From Holothuria scabra (Eukaryota; Echinodermata; Holothuroidea; Aspidochirotida; Holothuriidae): a stretch of DNA of 64,000 bases. The stretch lies in assembly GCA_037179385.1 (NCBI GenBank), contig CM074181.1, positions 51,279,797 to 51,343,796 of the forward strand. Direction: 5' to 3'. This document shows positions 1 to 12,530 of the stretch, one piece after another. The number at the start of each line of letters is the position of its first letter. Positions within the stretch are counted from its first letter, which is position 1. Under the pieces are notes generated by a model. It searched no databases. It was not told the origin of the DNA and worked only from the letters and a program-made list of their open reading frames with translations. A program made the position numbers and the translations under genes.

Positions 1-438
1 AAGGATAACTCCATGTCAGTAGTGCTGTTGGTATGGAGGTAATTTCCATATGTACCTTGAGAGATACTCCTTTGACCAAGCAAGCTCTTAATAAAAACCT
101 GATTATGACAAAGGAGGAAAGAAAAGTTGGTGTAGTTAATACTATGATTACTCCTGTCATAACTTCATTCACAAATTTGTCAGTATAGTACAACTACCCG
201 TTCTATTAGCCCCTCCCATTTGGTTTATGTTAAGGAGGATTCAAACAACCCTGTGCGCCATACCCTTAAAACCAGATAACTCAATGGTTCATAGACTAGT
301 GTTGTTAAGTGCAGTGAAGGGTTATGTTAAATATTTGTACATGCATTCTCTATTATTTTACATTTATTTAAAGGTCGAAGATAAATCGTTTGTTGTAGTC
401 GTTCGTCCAGAGGCGTTTGCTCATCCCTGACTCTACCC
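1..438. other. Unassigned non-coding DNA
   Basis: AT-rich sequence without a convincing gene, repeat unit or RNA fold. The 67-codon open frame here has no recognisable domain. Confidence 0.5.
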
Positions 439-442
439 TTAA

Positions 443-693
443 CCCTTTACCGTTGTGCTCCGATCGGGGCATATTTGAGCGCCTCGGCAGTGGGCGGAAA
501 AGCGGACGTAGCCCGCCCCGCATCGGCTTCCGTAGGCCATTGACCCCGTGACCTTAAACTATTGTCTCTCTCGCTGTTGTGGCCGAATTTTCGGGTAGCT
601 ACTCGCAGTTTCGAGCTCCGCGTGAAACAGTAAAGATGTGTGACAGCCGAGCTCTCCGCACGGGTCCAAAAGGACCCAAACAACGGTAAAGGG
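443..693. mobile_element. piggyBac-like MITE (non-autonomous)
   Basis: A GC-richer 251-bp block is bounded by inverted ends CCCTTTACCGTTG and CAACGGTAAAGGG. The left end is preceded by TTAA (439-442) and the right end is followed by TCAA (694-697), one base off TTAA. CCC-starting inverted ends at a TTAA target are typical of piggyBac elements; the assignment is inference from termini only. No transposase is encoded, and the open frames crossing it look like chance. Confidence 0.5.
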
Positions 694-697
694 TCAA

Positions 698-1448
698 GAG
701 CTACAAAGTTCGTAGTTATTGCCACTGTTAAATACTGTAAATGTCTGCATTCTACAGAGCAAACAAAGCAGGTAACAAGTGTGGGGTGTAGAAGATAAAA
801 AGTTACAGGTCTATGGTGCAAGGCTTATTAATACCTTACTGAAGATAGCTTCAGGAACCAAAAAAAGTTCCTATGTCGGTTTTTTTTTTCATTTCATACA
901 TGAAAACCAAATATAGTGTTGAAGAAGAAAAACGAAGAAAGTTAAGAAAAAAGGTTTAGTCTGTAAGAAAGTTTACCCTATATTGATCAGCTTAGAAACT
1001 GCCAGTATTGTTAAACTGCGTGCTGATATAAGGGTACATTTGAATTGAACCGTTCAAGAGGAATGCTTTGGAGAATGTTTCGTCAATTTCGAGGAATATT
1101 GTGTGAAAACGTATAGTAAAAACAGGAACAGATGCAAATTGGTAGAATATTACATATTTCTGAGATACGATTTACTACTATGGAGCAGATTTACCCTTAT
1201 TCAAACAGTAGTTATTCAGATAAATACCTTGTAATTACTCGACAAAGGCAAATACTTTCATTAATACCAAATGGTTACTCACTTTAGGAATAGGTTCTGG
1301 AAATTTTAAAAATTATCATGTTAACACATTGAGCATTAAACATTCAGCTACAGTAGACCATAAATTTCGACTCGGGTGTTTTCGTTTCTTTTTTACTTCG
1401 ATAATTGCCATCTATCTTTTTAAGGCTATGATTAGGGGTGGTTCTTAA
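698..1448. other. Unassigned non-coding DNA
   Basis: AT-rich sequence with homopolymer runs. No open frame, repeat or RNA that I can support. Confidence 0.5.
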
Positions 1449-2262
1449 CAGTGGCGGATCCAGGAATATTCAGTAAGGGGTCTGCATGTGGTTGGGTATC
1501 CAGTGTACACTGAACGAAGCGCCATCATAGGTATGTATGTTGCTTAGTCTCTGATGCCTATAAAAACTCAGGAAATGGGAAATGTGGGTGGTAGGCAAGC
1601 ATCCAAATTTTACCATAGTTTTAAGTGTGATCACCATTTTCATTTTCAAATATTTGAAAATATGGAGCTTGTGTTGTAGAAAAGTTTGGATGCTGGGTCT
1701 CCTGCAAGGAAATTTGAACAGTTGGGGAATAACTGAAGAATTTGCATTTCTATCGGCAAATCGGAGGCTGGGTGGCGAGTAAAGATCGTTGTTGCTACAT
1801 AATGTTATCCAACGCCTACGTAATGAGGCGCTCCGACGATTTGTTTGAGCTTATATTGGAGAAAATATGGAATTTTACAAAAGAAAATTTATGAAAATAG
1901 CATTGTTTATGCCAAACGGTGTCACTTGGTGATCTAGTGTCACAAGTGTAGCAAATTTCCGATTTTGTCCAACCCATAGCTCGGAAATTTTACCAATTTA
2001 AGTGAAGGTATGAGCGAGCACTTTGCTAAGGAATTGCAATGTGAGGCGCGCGAAACGCACGGGAAATTTTGCTTTCATGAATCAAATAATGACGAATATG
2101 AATATGAATAATATAATGACGAATATATAGCTTTTATTAGAGAAAATTGGTTGGGAAGTTCGTAATATCATGTGTTGTCAAAACCACACAGTAGACTGGT
2201 CTCACAATTGGCAAATTTTGCGAATTCTTCATTTTCATAGCCCCCTGCCCCGCCTGGGTGTC
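1449..2262. mobile_element. Degenerate hAT-like non-autonomous element
   Basis: It starts with CAGTGGCGGATCCAGG, the terminus type seen at the better-preserved elements at 8793 and 38409. The interior resembles that of the 38409 element: a GGAAATTTGAA/GGAAATGTGAA segment, a GCGCGCGAAACGCACGGG-like segment, and a closing block ending in a C-rich CCCCCTGCCCCGCC stretch. The right terminus is too eroded to call and I find no target duplication, so the right boundary is approximate. No transposase. Confidence 0.35.
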
Positions 2263-5200
2263 TAAGAAAAGGGGACGGAGAGGCAACGTGGTGCTAAATG
2301 TTTCAATATTTTAAACACTATGAAACTCCCAAGCTTTCAAAACATGGTCTTGAAAGTGTGGCTAATCATTACTTTCTTGTCATTTACGAGCAAAGCATCC
2401 TTCCTCTTGTCCTAGATTCCCAGGGCCTTTCCTGTTTCCCGCCACGTGTTACCGGGGAACGTGACAACTACCCCGTCCTAGTTACACGTGTATGCTGTAT
2501 CCCATATTTTCAAGGTGTCGCCTAAATATTTATCTAACTTGGTGCGGCACAACTTTTAACCAATTGGGGACTGCATGTGTTCCCCTCTTCCCGAGACATG
2601 AAATATCCGAGCCTGCAAGTTTTGGTCCCACTCACACACTGGTACAGCAGACCTCAGACGACGAAAACGTGCGATAATCTGTACATAGTTAAATTTTAAA
2701 ATCCCTTTTTTTACCGGCTCTTAATCGAACGGAATAAAAGCGCCAATCATCTTGAAACAGTACTAAATCTTCTTCTCATCTGTTTATTCACATATCAACT
2801 CGTATCGCCTACATACTCTGCAACATCCCCTTGCAAGTCTTCGCATACACGATTGGCCCATTATTCGACAGTAATCGTAGCCCCACGTACTGACAAAGAC
2901 ACACATGCGATGTCACAAACATCGTTACCAACGGCCGTTAGCGGAAAACGCTGGATTTAGAATTCGTCACTGCGCAATGTGTAATATAAATGGGAATTTA
3001 CCAAATGATACGAAAGATAGATACATTATAATTTACATTTTTCATTTTATTGAAGAATATGACACAAAAATACGGTAATCAAATAATGTAAAAGCTATCG
3101 ATGTATTCTTAAAAAGTAATAAGGCCTAGGTTACATTTAGCCGGGCTATCTTTACAATTTTTCACCATCCCGGTGTGCGGGGGAGGGGGGTTGCATAAAG
3201 GGAGGACAAGCTTAAGGAAGTTTCTATTTCAAGCTTCTGAGGAGTGAGGACCTACATTATTGGCCCTCACGAAACAGTTCAGTCTGTAAAGCTATATTGT
3301 TAAAACCTATTGAATACTAGAAGGTTTGTACTTGCTGGTAAGTACTAATTGAAGCCACTGAAAATGGTATGAAACGAAACGAAAAAAGCAAATAATGCGA
3401 GTCTCGATCGAGTAAACATTAAGCGCTTTACAAAAATGAGCAAACGGCCTACCATACTCACATTCACAGAGAAAAATGTTCTGCCACCAACACAAGTTAA
3501 ACAGTTGTGTCAGGAACGTACCTTTCAGGCAACAGATGGGGGCTGTAAAATATTTCTACTTCAGATTAGGCATTTGCACATGCGCAGATTAAGCTGAGAC
3601 GTGCCAACGGACTTTTAGTGGTTGACAAGCGTGTTAAACAAGAGGGGATTTTCGATGGTGTGGTCGTGGTGTAAGAACTAGCTTTAGTCTGCGCAGCGGC
3701 TTTCAAGTCTGGAACTATTTTATGAGTGATCAAATCAAGTATAAAAAGAAAGTCAATACAACTGCGTATCGACTTATCGTCCTTCGAAAAGAAGACTTCC
3801 TAAATGTCTCAAATGGGCTGAGTATTCTGTTGGAACACCGACAAGTTGGTGCAATCGGGTAAATAGTCGAAATTTCCACTTCATGGAAAAGTCAAAATAA
3901 CTGCGTGGCAGATGAAATGCTGTATAACGTTCGTATTGTTCGTGTGTAGATAGAGTAGCATCACACTGAAGATAGTCATACCCCGAGCCAAGAAAGAAGG
4001 CACGGGTTCACTTGACAAACTGAGCAGATGCAAGAATCAAAGCTGTAGGTTTCGATTAATTAAATTAAAAACCTGTGGGAATACAATTACAAATTTCCAG
4101 AGCAATCTGTCAAATTATTGATAATAGGACTAAAACATATCACATAGGTATTTCATCTGCCGAAATTAACGCAAAAAGGCGTCAATGATTTCAAGTACAT
4201 CCCTAGTCTTCATTTGGGCCGAGAACACCTGGTAGACATCCCAAAGTCAGTTTGCTGTTTACGATTTTTCTATGGCTAAAAATCGGCCAAGTCATGGGGC
4301 TATTGGCCAAGCCATGATGAGCTGCTTTAAAGAGCAGCATTTTGCTTTATTGTGGCTTTCTTCTTGTATGGTCAAATTTAATAAAGTTGCTTTAGTTATA
4401 TTCAACAAAAAAACAGTACAATAAAAGAAGAAAAATACTATATAAAGACTATTTAAACTTCTAACCGAGGAACCTGAAGACAAAACGACTTTTAACAATG
4501 TGTTTATCAGGTTGCAATCATTAATGAGAACAAAATTAAACAAGACTTAATACTACGGTCACCAAAAAACACTACACAGAAGGAGAGAGTTAAAACTAAG
4601 AAAACCGTATTATTTTATTATTGAATGGTCCAAAAAAGGAATAATAGAAACAATACAAACAAAGAGAGACTTCTCCAGGGCAGTCGGTTATGGGGAGAGT
4701 TTTGTCGAAAATTTGTCACGGTAGACAGGGAGCAAGGGGACATTTTCTTACTTTTTAAACAAAGTAGGGCTCTAATCCAACTTAAATGGGCCAATCCCCT
4801 GATTTTCCAAAACTTTTCCCTTCTTCACACCAATTTTATAGAAACTCAGCCAGAAAATATCATCGAACCTAACCCTTCTTCAAGGTGAACTTCACACAAA
4901 AGTATTTTGGAAATCTTGCTCATCATTTTGAAATTTTTCATGTCATTGCTTTAGTTGATTTACAGATTTCAGTGCAAAATGAAATTTTAAAGTAACGATT
5001 GCTTAAAATCTGCTTGCAAGTCTTGGGGGATGCCTTTCCCGGCTGTCCAAGGGGTTGTGGAGGGTAAAAATGTAGTGACTGGTTATAACTTCTGCTTACA
5101 GCCCTGGTGGGTGCCATTTCCGGCTGCTCAAAGTGATGGTAGTGCTCCACTTAGAACTTTAGAATATTGTTGCTATGTTGTAATTTTTACCTTTTAACTT

Positions 5201-8200
5201 ACCATATTCTTGAATTTGTCGGTACATGTTGTGAAAAATATCTATGATCGTTATGCCTTTCTTTTTTACTGAATGAATCGTTGCAGATTCCGTGAATATG
5301 GGTTTTGGTGGACAAAATTGCCTTTCTTGGTTACCGAGACTACTAACGATTCTACTATTCCTGGTTGGAGTACAGGTTTTGCTGTTCGCAGCTTTTAAAG
5401 AAAGCATGCTTTATCGAGATCCGCTTCCAAAGCGACGGTATGGGCTACTCTTTATTCCAGAAACTATTCTTCTTTACTTTGTTTATTGTTAGTTTATATA
5501 TCAATATGCAAAATTTTTACGTTGAGGGAAATATGGTGTAAAAAAGTACATTCAGTGGGAATTGTTCATAGGGTTAAATCGTTCCGCCTTACCTTTTTAA
5601 CACAGTTTAGAATGGAAATTCGTAACTTTTTGACATATATTTATCCGTTAACGCAAATGATGTTGAAAAATTGTTGTGTGCTCTTCTAAAATAGTCTTTT
5701 GGGCAGGATTATATTTTCGAACAAAAAATATTCTGCCCCCCCCCCCCCCAACTGAAACGCTTCCGTACGCATATGTCAATTAAGTATAAAACTTCAAATA
5801 TATGGGAAGCCAAAGTTTTCCACAGGGAAATTTTCTAATGTGTTCCGACGGCCTTAATTTGCATGGAGATATTCTGTAGCCCCAACAGGTCAACAATTCA
5901 CCCGACTACTATGTTCTTCTAATGTACTTTATAGGGTCAGATTCTACCATAATCCCCCAAATTTGTAATAACATTACAATTTTCCTCTAATATAAGCTTC
6001 GGATTTTTAAATATTTTTTAAAAAGGGTAAAACTTTGTACAATTAAAATAACAGAGCCATCATCTGTCATTTCAAAATACGAATTTTCTTACATTAGATT
6101 CCACATTTCTCAAATTAAATAAGTTCCTAATACTCAGTTTTACCTGAGAGCCTAGTACGTTTGTCCAGTACGATAAAATGCGTAACCTCAAAAGAATTTC
6201 AGCTATTGCCTATTGGTGTATAACGTTTTTGATTTTGCTCATAAAAAGGACAGATTCTTACAGAAACAGCCCAACTTTTTAATGGTCCTTACCAAAAGCA
6301 ACATTTCTTTCAAAGGTTTTCTTCAAAACAAACGCCAGTTTTATATTTGCTATAAATAAAGCCAAAAATATTGGATCACTACGTGCAAACGAAACTCTGC
6401 CAAGTCACGTTCTACAGGAACTAACTCATCGCCCTTGTCGGGGCCCCGAAATGATGGCCCTGTCCGGCAAATCCTGGCCCCACCTCTGTTCTAATTTTCG
6501 TCTGTTATCACAAAGTTTCACATTTATAGCATACCCCACCAAATGTATTCGAGTGCTACACAGTGTACTTGGTGACTGTGTAAATCCATCGGTTCTTGCA
6601 GGATCAAATAAAAAAAAAGGAAAAATACATGTAAATTATGATGACCAAAAGTCTTTGTATTGTTTGCGATTTTGATAGTTAATTTTGAATAAAAAACAAA
6701 CACATGCTAAGGGAAGTACTTGTTCTTTAGGTATTTAAGCTGCCAATAATGTAAAATACACGAGAATCTAATTTCGGACTAAGCCGGTTGAGAAATTACT
6801 CCAAAGGATGGGGTTTTGCAGTCTTGGCAGCTTCTGTGATTTATTAAACCTTCATTAATCTGGTAGGAATACTTAGGCCATGCACGATCGGATAAGAAGG
6901 TGTTTGTTGAAGATTCACACTTCCCTGCTACCGCAAGAGCTCTCCATACCGTATGTTAGGTGACTGATCTGCAATACAAGTGTCATGCGCTTTGTTTATT
7001 CAATCAAGAATCTCTTTCTTAGCTAAGTTACTACAAACATTGCATGATAAACAAAAAAGCTAAAAAATTACCCCTATGAGGGGTAGAACACAAGGATTAC
7101 CCCCAATCTACCGCATATCTCATGTAGGTATTCAGGTATTACAAAGAAAACAGTCAATGCTTTAAATACCATCAAATTTGCACCAGTCAAGAGGAGGGGG
7201 ACTTGTGTTTCTTCATTCATTAATGATAGCTGGTGAAATGACTTCTCTATGAAGCAAAAAAACATGCAGTACCGACTGCGAAAGTTTGACAATAGGGTTC
7301 CGGTCATTTTATTTACAGAGGGAATTCACACAATATATTGCCTTCTAATACCCAATTTGTCGATCTACCTAAAAGGAATAACAATACGCTGGATTTGTGC
7401 TATGGTAATATCAATGGCGACGTAACTACAAGGTAAAATCCCTAGCCCAGCTTGGGACTTCTGACAACTCTATTATCCCTACGTCACCTACTTGCCGGCG
7501 TGAGCTGGAAAGATCCAAGCTCATCGTTAAGACGCAATAAGTCTGGAACGAAGAAACCCTAGACTAACTGCGCGGTTGTTTTGATGCCCCCACAATGAAT
7601 GCTTTTAAGTCAGGATTGGGTTCCTTAAGTCTTGATAAAATTTTTAGTAGAGCTCATTTTAGTGATTAGTTTCCTGCTCAGCTTTCTGTGCCTGCATGTT
7701 ACATCACGTTTTGTGGAGATTATGCAGTAACTCACCAGAACCAGACTGGAATGTGTTTGATGGTCAAAGCATACACGACACCACAATAACTGTTACAGAG
7801 TATATAAAATTCTGTGTGGATGCTAATCCTTAAGAGTCATTACATATTTTCCTAAATAAAAAACTGTGGGTATCAAAACAGTTCAAGTGAACCTCAAGTC
7901 AAAATATTCAAATGATCTTTGAAAATGTTACATTGCGCAATAATTTGTGATGTCATTCTTGTACTACTCAAATTGCAATCATTGTAATTCTTTGTTTTTC
8001 CAAACGTTACTTCACCTTTTCCCAAGGTGTGATATTAGTCCTACTCTTATGAGGTGTAGATAATTAATCCCTCCTTGTGAATATGCTATTTTAGCAAACA
8101 GGAAGTTTCAAGGTCATGGAAACGTTTTTATTATAAAGGGAAACAAAGCACTTTAAGTGAAGTTGTACAACAAGACATTAACAAATTATTGCGCAATCGT

Positions 8201-8300
8201 CAAATTTGTTTTAAGTGGATAAACTTCAATATTTTATATCTCAGCTCAGGAATGTCATATGAAGATGGAAGTTGGACTGTAAGAGTTCATTTTTCATGCT
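2263..8300. other. Unassigned non-coding DNA
   Basis: About 6 kb of AT-rich DNA with scattered short open frames that lack recognisable domains, a C13 run near 5742 and fragments weakly like the dispersed 178-bp repeat near 5030-5150. I see no gene. Confidence 0.45.
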
Positions 8301-8354
8301 CTTAAATAAAAAATTTTGAATTTTTTGACTTGAGGTACATTTAAAAATCTTAAG

Positions 8355-8792
8355 TGTTTGAAAAGATCGGATCACGATCTTGTTATAGAAAAGCAACATG
8401 AGATAAACAAGGAAGTGAAGAGATGTAAACAAGAGCATGGGAAGAAAATGGAAGATAAATTTGAGGAGGGAAATTCCAAAGCAGCTTGGCAAGTGATGCA
8501 GAGTATAAGTGGTCATAAATGGAAAATAGATGTGGAACAATTAGAAATAGACAAAAAAGGGTTAATGGTCTGTAGGTTCGATGTCAAAAGTGACAAACTG
8601 GATAATACAGAAATTGAAAACAAATTGCGTACCACCCCTACCTTTGTCAACACCGCCGCAGACTTGTTGTTAATGAATCTGATGCGAGGAAGCATTTTGC
8701 TAATTTTAAGATAGGTAAAGCAACAGGCCCAGATGGTATCACTTATATGTTAATAAAAAGTTGTATTTCTCAGTTAGCGCCAGTGTTCACTC
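8355..8792 (+). pseudogene. LINE ORF2 fragment upstream of the insertion
   Basis: The frame encodes the linker and start of the RT of a LINE ORF2. Visible pieces are SDHDLVIEKQHEINKEVKRC, NTEIENKLRTTPTFVNTAAD and, after a frameshift near 8665, FKIGKATGPDGITY (RT block with the GPDGI motif). The reading frame is broken at least once before the hAT-like insert interrupts it after LAPVFTP. It continues at 10661. It is not expected to make protein. Confidence 0.7.
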
Positions 8793-10652
8793 CAGTGGCG
8801 TAGATAGGATTTTTTCCAGGGGGGGGGGGGGGGGAGCGGTATGAAGTTTCCCCAAAACTTTTCCCGGTCAGTGTGTAAGTATTTCATATAAAATATGCAA
8901 ACTTACAAGTATAACAACATTACCATGTCATTTTGTAATATTACTTGCATTTTAATCTTAAAGTATAACATAGAGCAACCGGAAATAACAAAGTATATTA
9001 TTTTGGTAAGCAATATTTGGTTAATTTGTATGTACTAACGCAGTGGCGTATGCAGGATTTCTCTGAAGGGGAAGGGGCATGCAGTATGGTCTAAGGGGAG
9101 GGGTGTCCGGAAATTTTTTGACGTTTTCAAGAAGCCTACATGCAAAATGGTGCAAATTTTCGACTTTGACAGGAACAGTGTTAATAGTTGAATCGTGGTG
9201 GTTCATGAGGATAAAAATGAAACTTTTGTGTCTTGACATGCATTTCTTTATGCCATTTATGCTACCTTACGAAGAAAAACTTGTCATTAAATTTGCACAC
9301 AATTAGGAGTCAAAATAAAAGAGCAATGAGCGGCATTTGTGGTTTTTCTTGGCCACAAAATGTTATTTTGTCATAAAGATTATACAAACGGAGCGCCACC
9401 ATTGGTTGGAACGGAGCCTAGAGAACATTTGGAAAAATTAGACCCCTTAGATGACCGGAATTAGCATTTTCTAGGCTAATACGAAGAATCTAGCCTTTCT
9501 TCTTTTGTCGTTTGCAATAAAATGCTCACTTCAAAATATGTTCGCAAACTGCAAAGTGATCAGACAGTAAAGAGCTAATTTTACCCAAAAGACCGAGCGA
9601 AGCGCCACCATTAATTGGCGCGGAGGGTAAGGAAAATTTCGAAAAATCAGACCCCTCAGATGGTCTTAATAGCGTATTTATACTTGTAAAGAGAATCTAA
9701 ACATGTGCTCTTTTTTATCGATGCCACCAGTGGGAAACAGATTCTACCTTTTCATTTAAAAATTGGAATTTGACAGAATTTGCTTAGGTCTATTTGTAGG
9801 AATTAAAAAAAATGGCATCACTGAAAGACCTTGCAGGGACAATCCTTCCCCTTTGAAAATTTTTGAAAAATTGGGTGTCCTTATAAGCAATCTGGTGCCA
9901 CATATGCTATCTTTTGGAGTAAAATCTGTGTTAATAAAGTTAGACTACGTATTTAAAAGAACAAAGAAAAAATGACATCTGTGACGGGGGCATGACCCAA
10001 TGGTCTTCTCTTCGCACGCCAATAAGGAGGCCTAATAGTGGTTCGATCACACAGGATATCCTGTGAGAAAAGCAGTCTGTTAAGTGTAGAAGGCTACAAG
10101 GTACTCATTGTCCATTTATTGTTACACTCAAAGTGAGCAGAAAGCTATTTTCCCGAACTAGCTTGTAAGCATCGTTATGTACACAGAGTAAAACGGTACA
10201 GCTCTGCTAGCTTGTAGAAGAACATAACAACTTCGGGGGTCTACGCTAGTGACTTGTTAGTTTTTACATCCTTTTACTGAATTCCCAAAGTATCACCTGA
10301 ATAACAGCTTCCTGTACACTGAAATGCACTGATCATAACCCCCGTGCGTATATACAAGCACAAGGCCAGGGAACATTCAATCTGCTACGCGGCGAGGACA
10401 ATTCTGTGGAACGCGAAATAGGCCTGCTCATGCGACACTGACGAAATCTGAGTTAATTTGTTGCATGAAAATACGAATAATGTATGAGAAATGTCTCACA
10501 ATTTCTTATTCTAACAAAAATTTTAAGAAATTTTCGTGAAATTTTTGTAATAATAAGATTCATCAAATTTCCCCATTTTCATCAAATTTCCCCAAATATT
10601 TTTCCGGGGGGGGCCAACTTGCCCCCCCTGCCCCCCAGTAGCTACGCCACTG
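8793..10652. mobile_element. hAT-like non-autonomous element with 8-bp TSD
   Basis: Left terminus CAGTGGCGTAGATAGG and right terminus CTACGCCACTG form inverted ends, each next to a G- or C-run. The 8-bp direct repeat GTTCACTC lies on both sides (8785-8792 and 10653-10660), a target length typical of hAT elements. No transposase is encoded. A second start-like terminus (CAGTGGCGTATGCAGG, 9042) lies inside, suggesting nesting or composite origin. The interior also holds two units of the dispersed 178-bp-type repeat. Confidence 0.75.
9391..9670 (+). repeat. Two units of the dispersed GCGCCACCATTGG repeat
   Basis: Units begin near 9391 and 9599 with GAGCGCCACCATTGGTTGG and GAAGCGCCACCATTAATTGG, each followed by GGAAAATTTCGAAAAATCAG-like sequence and a CAGACCCCTCAGATG block. 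The same unit recurs near 38164, 43816-43894 (minus strand), 50549 and as an array at 51147-51790. Confidence 0.6.
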
Positions 10653-10660
10653 GTTCACTC

Positions 10661-11945
10661 CTATCTTCCAAAGAGCACTTGATGAAGGAATTACCCGAGA
10701 GATATGGAAACCTCAATCATAACCCCGGTTACTAAAAGGAAGGGGGTTTCAGTTTTGAATGTTTACCGTCCAGTATCAATCACATCTAAAGTCATGAAAT
10801 GTTTGAAAGGGGTAGCTCTTAAACTCCTTCTCACTGAAAAGGGGGTTAGTATAGATAAAAGTCAGGTTGCCTATCAAAGCAAAAAACGGGGGGTGGATGA
10901 CGCCATACTTGTTTACTAACATGAAGTTTCTAAGCATTATGATCGTCCTAAAACATCTGTGGTCAGTGTTTATTGACCTTTTTAGTGCTTCCAACACTAT
11001 TAAACCAAGTACAATGGTGCAAAAACTGTTTAAAATGGAAGTCAACAATTACATCATTCTTTTGGTCTTAAAGTATCTGTACTGTAGGCCTCAGATGGTA
11101 AAAATGGGTGACTTCAAATCTGACCAATATTTCATTAGCACGGGAGCCCACAAGTTTGTATCCTATTCCAAGTTTAATTTTGCTTGTACACAAATGATTG
11201 CCAGATATCAAGTGTTCAGTGCAACATTATCAAATATGCTGATGATACTGTCCTTACTGGTTTAATTTATGGCAATGATGGTTCTACCTTCGTTAGTGAG
11301 GTACAACAATCTGTAGACTTGTGTAAAAAATAGCCTTGTGTTAAACGTTTATAAAACTAAAGACCTAATGTTTGATTTTAGTAAAGGCAATAACACGCAT
11401 GACCACCTTATAATCAATGCCTGAAAGCTTTTGAGAGGGTGGAAATTTATAAGTACCTTGGAACATATATTTACAATAAATTCAACTGGGTTGCCCACGC
11501 AAAATCTGTTAAGTATAAAGCCTACCAACGACTGTATTTACTTAGGAAGTTAAAACAATGTGGAGTAGATGCTACGATAATGGTTGTTTTACCAGTGTAT
11601 AGTCCAAAGTATTCTTACATTCAGTATTATTTGCTACTTTGGTAGTATGCCAAAGAAGCACCGTGATGAACTGGAACTTGTTGGTGAGCTAGCCGAACGT
11701 TGTATTGGTGCAAGCTTTCATCACTCCTATGCATATAGGAAACATACCTATTCAAGAAACAAGAGAGCATAGGTAAAGACATCACACACCACTTCCACAG
11801 ATTAATCTCGTTTAACAGATCGTGTAATAGATTACAGGTGCCACTCATTAAAATATCAAGGTTCCGAAATTCGTTCCTACCAGAGGTATTACATTTGTTC
11901 AATTCTCATGTGAAGAGATCTGTCCACAGTGTAAGTCTATGATCT
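10661..11945 (+). pseudogene. LINE ORF2 RT fragment downstream of the insertion
   Basis: Continuation of the LINE RT. Recognisable blocks in shifting frames are SIITPVTKRKGVSVLN, NVYRPVSITSKVMKCL, KKRGVDDAILVY, FIDLFSASNTI (motif A region), KYADDTV at about 11227 (catalytic YADD, in a different frame from its neighbours), YKYLGTYI and FGSMPKKHRDELELVG near the C-terminus. At least four frameshifts and stops show it is dead. The 3' part near 11890 reads LLNSHVKRSVHS-like before the T-rich tail. Confidence 0.7.
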
Positions 11946-12084
11946 TTTACCTTCATTTTTATTCTAAATTCTACTTTTTATCGTTCTGATACTTTTACCT
12001 ACCTCTTTCTTCTGTAAATGTTTACCCTTTTATGTTCTTTTTCTTTATTTGTGAGGGTATAATTTGCACTGTCGACGGAAAATC

Positions 12085-12168
12085 TTTTTCGATTTTATCG
12101 ATTGAAATGGATGATAAACAGCTATCTTTTTCCATTTTATCGATTGAAATGGATAATAAACAGGTATC
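12085..12168 (+). repeat. 42-bp tandem duplication
   Basis: Two copies, starting at about 12085 and 12127, share the core ATTTTATCGATTGAAATGGAT. The 42-bp period keeps several frames open on both strands, which explains the chance open frames here. Confidence 0.65.
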
Positions 12169-12175
12169 TTTTCTT

Positions 12176-12530
12176 ATCATATTTAATAACGGTACAAACT
12201 TTTCAAAGTATTGCTTCTCTCTCAGGATACAACGAAACTGGGACACATGGTTTGCTAGTAGTAGATCTTTGCGGAGACAGGAGAAAACTCCTAGATGAGA
12301 TAATTCCATTTTGAGACCATTACTGATCGTGTGAAGCTTCTTTTTTAGTCTAATCTCTGTAGCTTTACGTTCTGAATCGTAGCGGAATCCCCCTTATAAA
12401 GCACACTTTGACATTGTAAATGCCATGGATAGGGAGATGGATAGAGAGAAACCATGTGGAGTTGGAAAGTCCTTCGTTTTGTCTGTTTATTATTATTAAA
12501 TCGGAGTGTAATTAGTGCCAGCTGAGTGAC
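12176..12530. other. Unassigned non-coding DNA
   Basis: No gene or repeat that I can support between the 42-bp duplication and the YRDDG RT remnant. Confidence 0.4.

Larger units (their letters stand above)
8315..12050 (+). mobile_element. CR1/Jockey-like LINE, 5'-truncated, split by a hAT-like element
   Basis: Coding pieces at about 8355-8792 and 10661-11900 read as one retrotransposon when the 8793-10652 insert and one copy of its 8-bp target repeat are removed: the frame passes through QLAPVFTP into IFQRAL across the insertion point. The 5' end is truncated. The 3' end is probably the T-rich stretch near 11945-12050. Clade is unresolved between CR1, Jockey and relatives. Confidence 0.7.

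Noticed and set aside
447..821. 124-codon minus-strand open frame in a GC-richer block
   Set aside because: It lies across the piggyBac-like MITE and has no recognisable domain; a chance open frame.
11228..11250. CTGATGA as a possible hammerhead box
   Set aside because: It is the YADDT codons of the LINE RT; no GAAA or stems follow.
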